Positions 6,789 through 7,685 of a DNA stretch of 7,685 nt are shown piece by piece. Source of the DNA: Verrucomicrobiales bacterium (GTDB taxonomy: Bacteria; Verrucomicrobiota; Verrucomicrobiae; Limisphaerales; UBA1100). The stretch is taken from assembly GCA_002721895.1 (NCBI GenBank), contig PBLV01000024.1, positions 1-7,685 on the forward strand. Reading direction: 5' to 3'. The position numbers and the translations under genes are program-made. The notes beneath the pieces were generated by a model. The model saw only the letters and a list, made by a program, of their open reading frames with translations, was not told the DNA's origin and did not search any database. Each line of letters begins with the position of its first letter. Within the stretch, counting starts at the first letter, position 1.

Positions 6789-6943
6789 GTAACGCAGGCC
6801 TCCGAGCCTGCTGTAGCGCAGGATTCCAATCCTGCGGAACGAACGAATTGTCGGCGATCCAGGGCAATATCGAGGGCCACAAATCCTCCCCACCACGCAG
6901 GCTCGGAGGCCTGCGATACAGCAGGTTTGGAAACCTGCGCTAC
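6789..6943. repeat. REPIN-like composite palindromic repeat, copy B (intact)
   Basis: A 155-bp element, exactly 275 bp downstream of copy A. The left arm is GTAAC + GCAGGCCTCCGAGCCTGC (6794-6811) + T + GTAGC + GCAGGATTCCAATCCTGC (6818-6835). After the 61-bp spacer, the right arm is the inverted version: GCAGGCTCGGAGGCCTGC (6897-6914), GATAC, A, GCAGGTTTGGAAACCTGC (6921-6938), GCTAC. The proximal right hairpin is the exact reverse complement of the first left hairpin. The A/T-centred units have 8-bp perfect stems around a CC or GG centre; the G+C ones have 6-bp stems. GTAG followed by a hairpin is the hallmark of REP sequences mobilised by RAYT transposases, and two inverted REPs form a REPIN. 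The mobilising enzyme is not in this window, so that link is inference. Confidence 0.88.
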
Positions 6944-7019
6944 GGGGGGGTGCGTTGCGGGTTTGGGGGATTGGGTTTTATGTGGGGTTTGGGGTTAAAA
7001 ACGGGTTGCGTGGGGGGGG
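6944..7019 (+). other. G-tract cluster with G-quadruplex potential
   Basis: Eight runs of three or more G on the plus strand (6944-6950, 6959-6961, 6965-6969, 6973-6975, 6984-6987, 6991-6994, 7003-7005, 7012-7019) lie within 76 bp, with only four C in total by count. Loops are mostly 2-9 bases and T-rich. The tract starts at the right edge of copy B and lies on the coding strand, upstream of the membrane protein gene at 7090, so it could fold in DNA or in a leader RNA. A promoter could not be located here. Confidence 0.6.
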
Positions 7020-7064
7020 ATTTGTGCTAAAGTCCCGGGAAGGTCGGCCGATTTTAAAAGTGTC

Positions 7065-7086
7065 CCCGGCTGGTTCCGGGCTTTTT
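7065..7086 (+). terminator. Terminator-like hairpin in the leader of the membrane protein gene
   Basis: CCCGG (7065-7069), loop CTGGTT, CCGGG (7076-7080), then C and five T (7082-7086). The T-tract ends three bases before the ATG at 7090. Upstream are the palindromes TCCCGGGA (7033-7040) and TCGGCCGA (7044-7051); CCCGGGAA at 7034-7041 could pair, with one bulge, with TTCCGGG at 7074-7080 and compete with the hairpin. This resembles an attenuator, but the stem is only five pairs. It may instead terminate transcription coming from the left. Confidence 0.45.
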
Positions 7087-7089
7087 GTC

Positions 7090-7685
7090 ATGGCGAAAAT
7101 CAAGCAGCAACTGCGGCAATTGCGGGAAAACCTGCAAAACGCCCATCGCGACGAGGAAGGCGCAGCCTCCTTGGGCGCGCTGTTTTTGCTGTTGGGGGTG
7201 ATGGTGTTGCTTTCACTGGGGGCGGGGTATATCTTTGGCCAATCGGTGCCGTTAACCCCGCCTCCGGTTTCTGCTACACCAATCCAGCTCCAAACTTTCA
7301 GTTTCTCTCCTTCAACTGTCACAATCCCGATCAATCCAAGCACTGGAGCGTATGGAACGGCAACCGTGAAGGCTTCAGCCTCACTCAAGGCGTTTCCATG
7401 GTCCGTTCAAGATCAATCACAGACTACCTTCAGTGGTGCACCTCCCGGAGCGATTGTACCTTTAAGGAATCTTGCATCGGTCCGCCAATATCCGTACTTG
7501 CCACGTGACTATGATCCAACCAAGCAAGCTGCAAGTGGATATATAAATTTTAATTTAGGTTCAGCTGACAAAGGAACGCACTCAGTTAAAGCAACATTTG
7601 TAAATACAATTTTGGGCAAAACATACACATCCACTAAAACTGTTCCCCTGACAGTTTTGCTCCAAGGAGTTGGGACGCCAAGCAC
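7090..7685 (+). CDS. Single-pass membrane protein with TadE/TadG-like N-terminus and extracellular-type domain (partial)
   Basis: An open frame of 198 codons from ATG 7090 to the right edge with no stop. Residues 1-23 are charged and helical (MAKIKQQLRQLRENLQNAHR, then DEE). A single hydrophobic segment follows at about 24-50 (GAASLGALFLLLGVMVLLSL...). The order Arg/Asp/Glu-rich tail, Gly-Ala and membrane helix resembles TadE/TadG-like pseudopilins, but no processing motif is certain. After a Pro-rich linker (PLTPPPVSATP) comes a Thr/Ser-rich, strand-rich region such as TFSFSPSTVTIPINPSTGAY and KGTHSVKATFVNTILGKTY, which suggests Ig-like beta structure outside the membrane. The G+C content drops from 67% (7141-7200) to 37% (7501-7620), so the second part may be of separate origin. 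No Shine-Dalgarno sequence precedes the ATG. Family not recognised with certainty. Confidence 0.65.
   Translation, partial: MAKIKQQLRQLRENLQNAHRDEEGAASLGALFLLLGVMVLLSLGAGYIFGQSVPLTPPPVSATPIQLQTFSFSPSTVTIPINPSTGAYGTATVKASASLKAFPWSVQDQSQTTFSGAPPGAIVPLRNLASVRQYPYLPRDYDPTKQAASGYINFNLGSADKGTHSVKATFVNTILGKTYTSTKTVPLTVLLQGVGTPS

Noticed and set aside
6514..6943. Possible CRISPR array
   Set aside because: The repeats are palindromic, occur in inverted orientation and have a conserved spacer; there are only two copies and no cas genes.
6192..6998. Long plus-strand open frame, and several shorter ones on both strands, across the repeat region
   Set aside because: They are translations of the palindromic repeats and of the antisense of the alpha/beta hydrolase 5' end. 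They have low-complexity sequence, repeated peptides (for example RRLGGLRYS twice) and no domain.
7021..7089. Cyclic-di-GMP (GEMM) riboswitch upstream of a pilus-like gene
   Set aside because: The conserved GEMM core elements and tetraloop are not present; only simple palindromes and a short hairpin are seen.
6978..7388. Minus-strand open frame of 136 codons
   Set aside because: It is antisense to the 5' half of the membrane protein gene and crosses the G-tract. It has no recognisable domain, while the plus frame has a clear membrane segment.

Overview
The window is a piece of a bacterial chromosome, most likely from the Verrucomicrobiota (Limisphaerales/Pedosphaera-like) or the wider Planctomycetes-Verrucomicrobia group. 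This placement is an inference. It rests on a DUF1501 remnant, secreted DUF1028 and Tat-type amidohydrolase proteins, a secreted alpha/beta hydrolase, high G+C genes with weak ribosome binding sites, and short GTAG-flanked palindromic repeats. No rRNA or marker gene settles it.

Layout, left to right. Positions 1-1727 (minus strand) hold a tightly coupled pair: a YdfG-like short-chain dehydrogenase, followed after one base by a secreted class-C-beta-lactamase-like serine hydrolase that runs off the left edge. Divergent from it, 1893-2651 (plus) encodes a secreted DUF1028 protein. Positions 2681-3189 hold a broken remnant of a DUF1501 gene: its 5' part is missing and it carries a -1 frameshift. 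After an AT-rich gap, 3347-4296 (minus) encodes an FtsB/DivIC-like cell-division protein followed by elongation factor P, the only core housekeeping genes here. Positions 4417-5358 (plus) encode a Tat-exported amidohydrolase. Convergent to it, 5397-6476 (minus) encodes a secreted alpha/beta hydrolase.

Positions 6477-7089 are non-coding and are the most unusual part. They contain two copies of a 155-bp composite palindrome, offset by exactly 275 bp. Each copy is built from two tandem 18-nt hairpins preceded by GTARC, a spacer of about 61 bp, and two more hairpins in inverted orientation. This is the architecture of REP doublets (REPINs). Next comes a strongly strand-biased run of eight G-tracts, then a terminator-like hairpin ending a few bases before an ATG. 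That ATG (7090) opens a single-pass membrane protein with a TadE/TadG-like N-terminus and a Thr/Ser-rich, probably extracellular, beta-type domain that runs off the right edge. Its base composition falls from G+C-rich to clearly AT-rich.

Functionally the genes do not form one pathway. Several encode exported hydrolases, as is common in polymer-degrading verrucomicrobia. I see no convincing complete novel defence or biosynthetic system. The best candidate for undescribed structure is the duplicated REPIN-like element with its flanking G-tract and attenuator-like leader.
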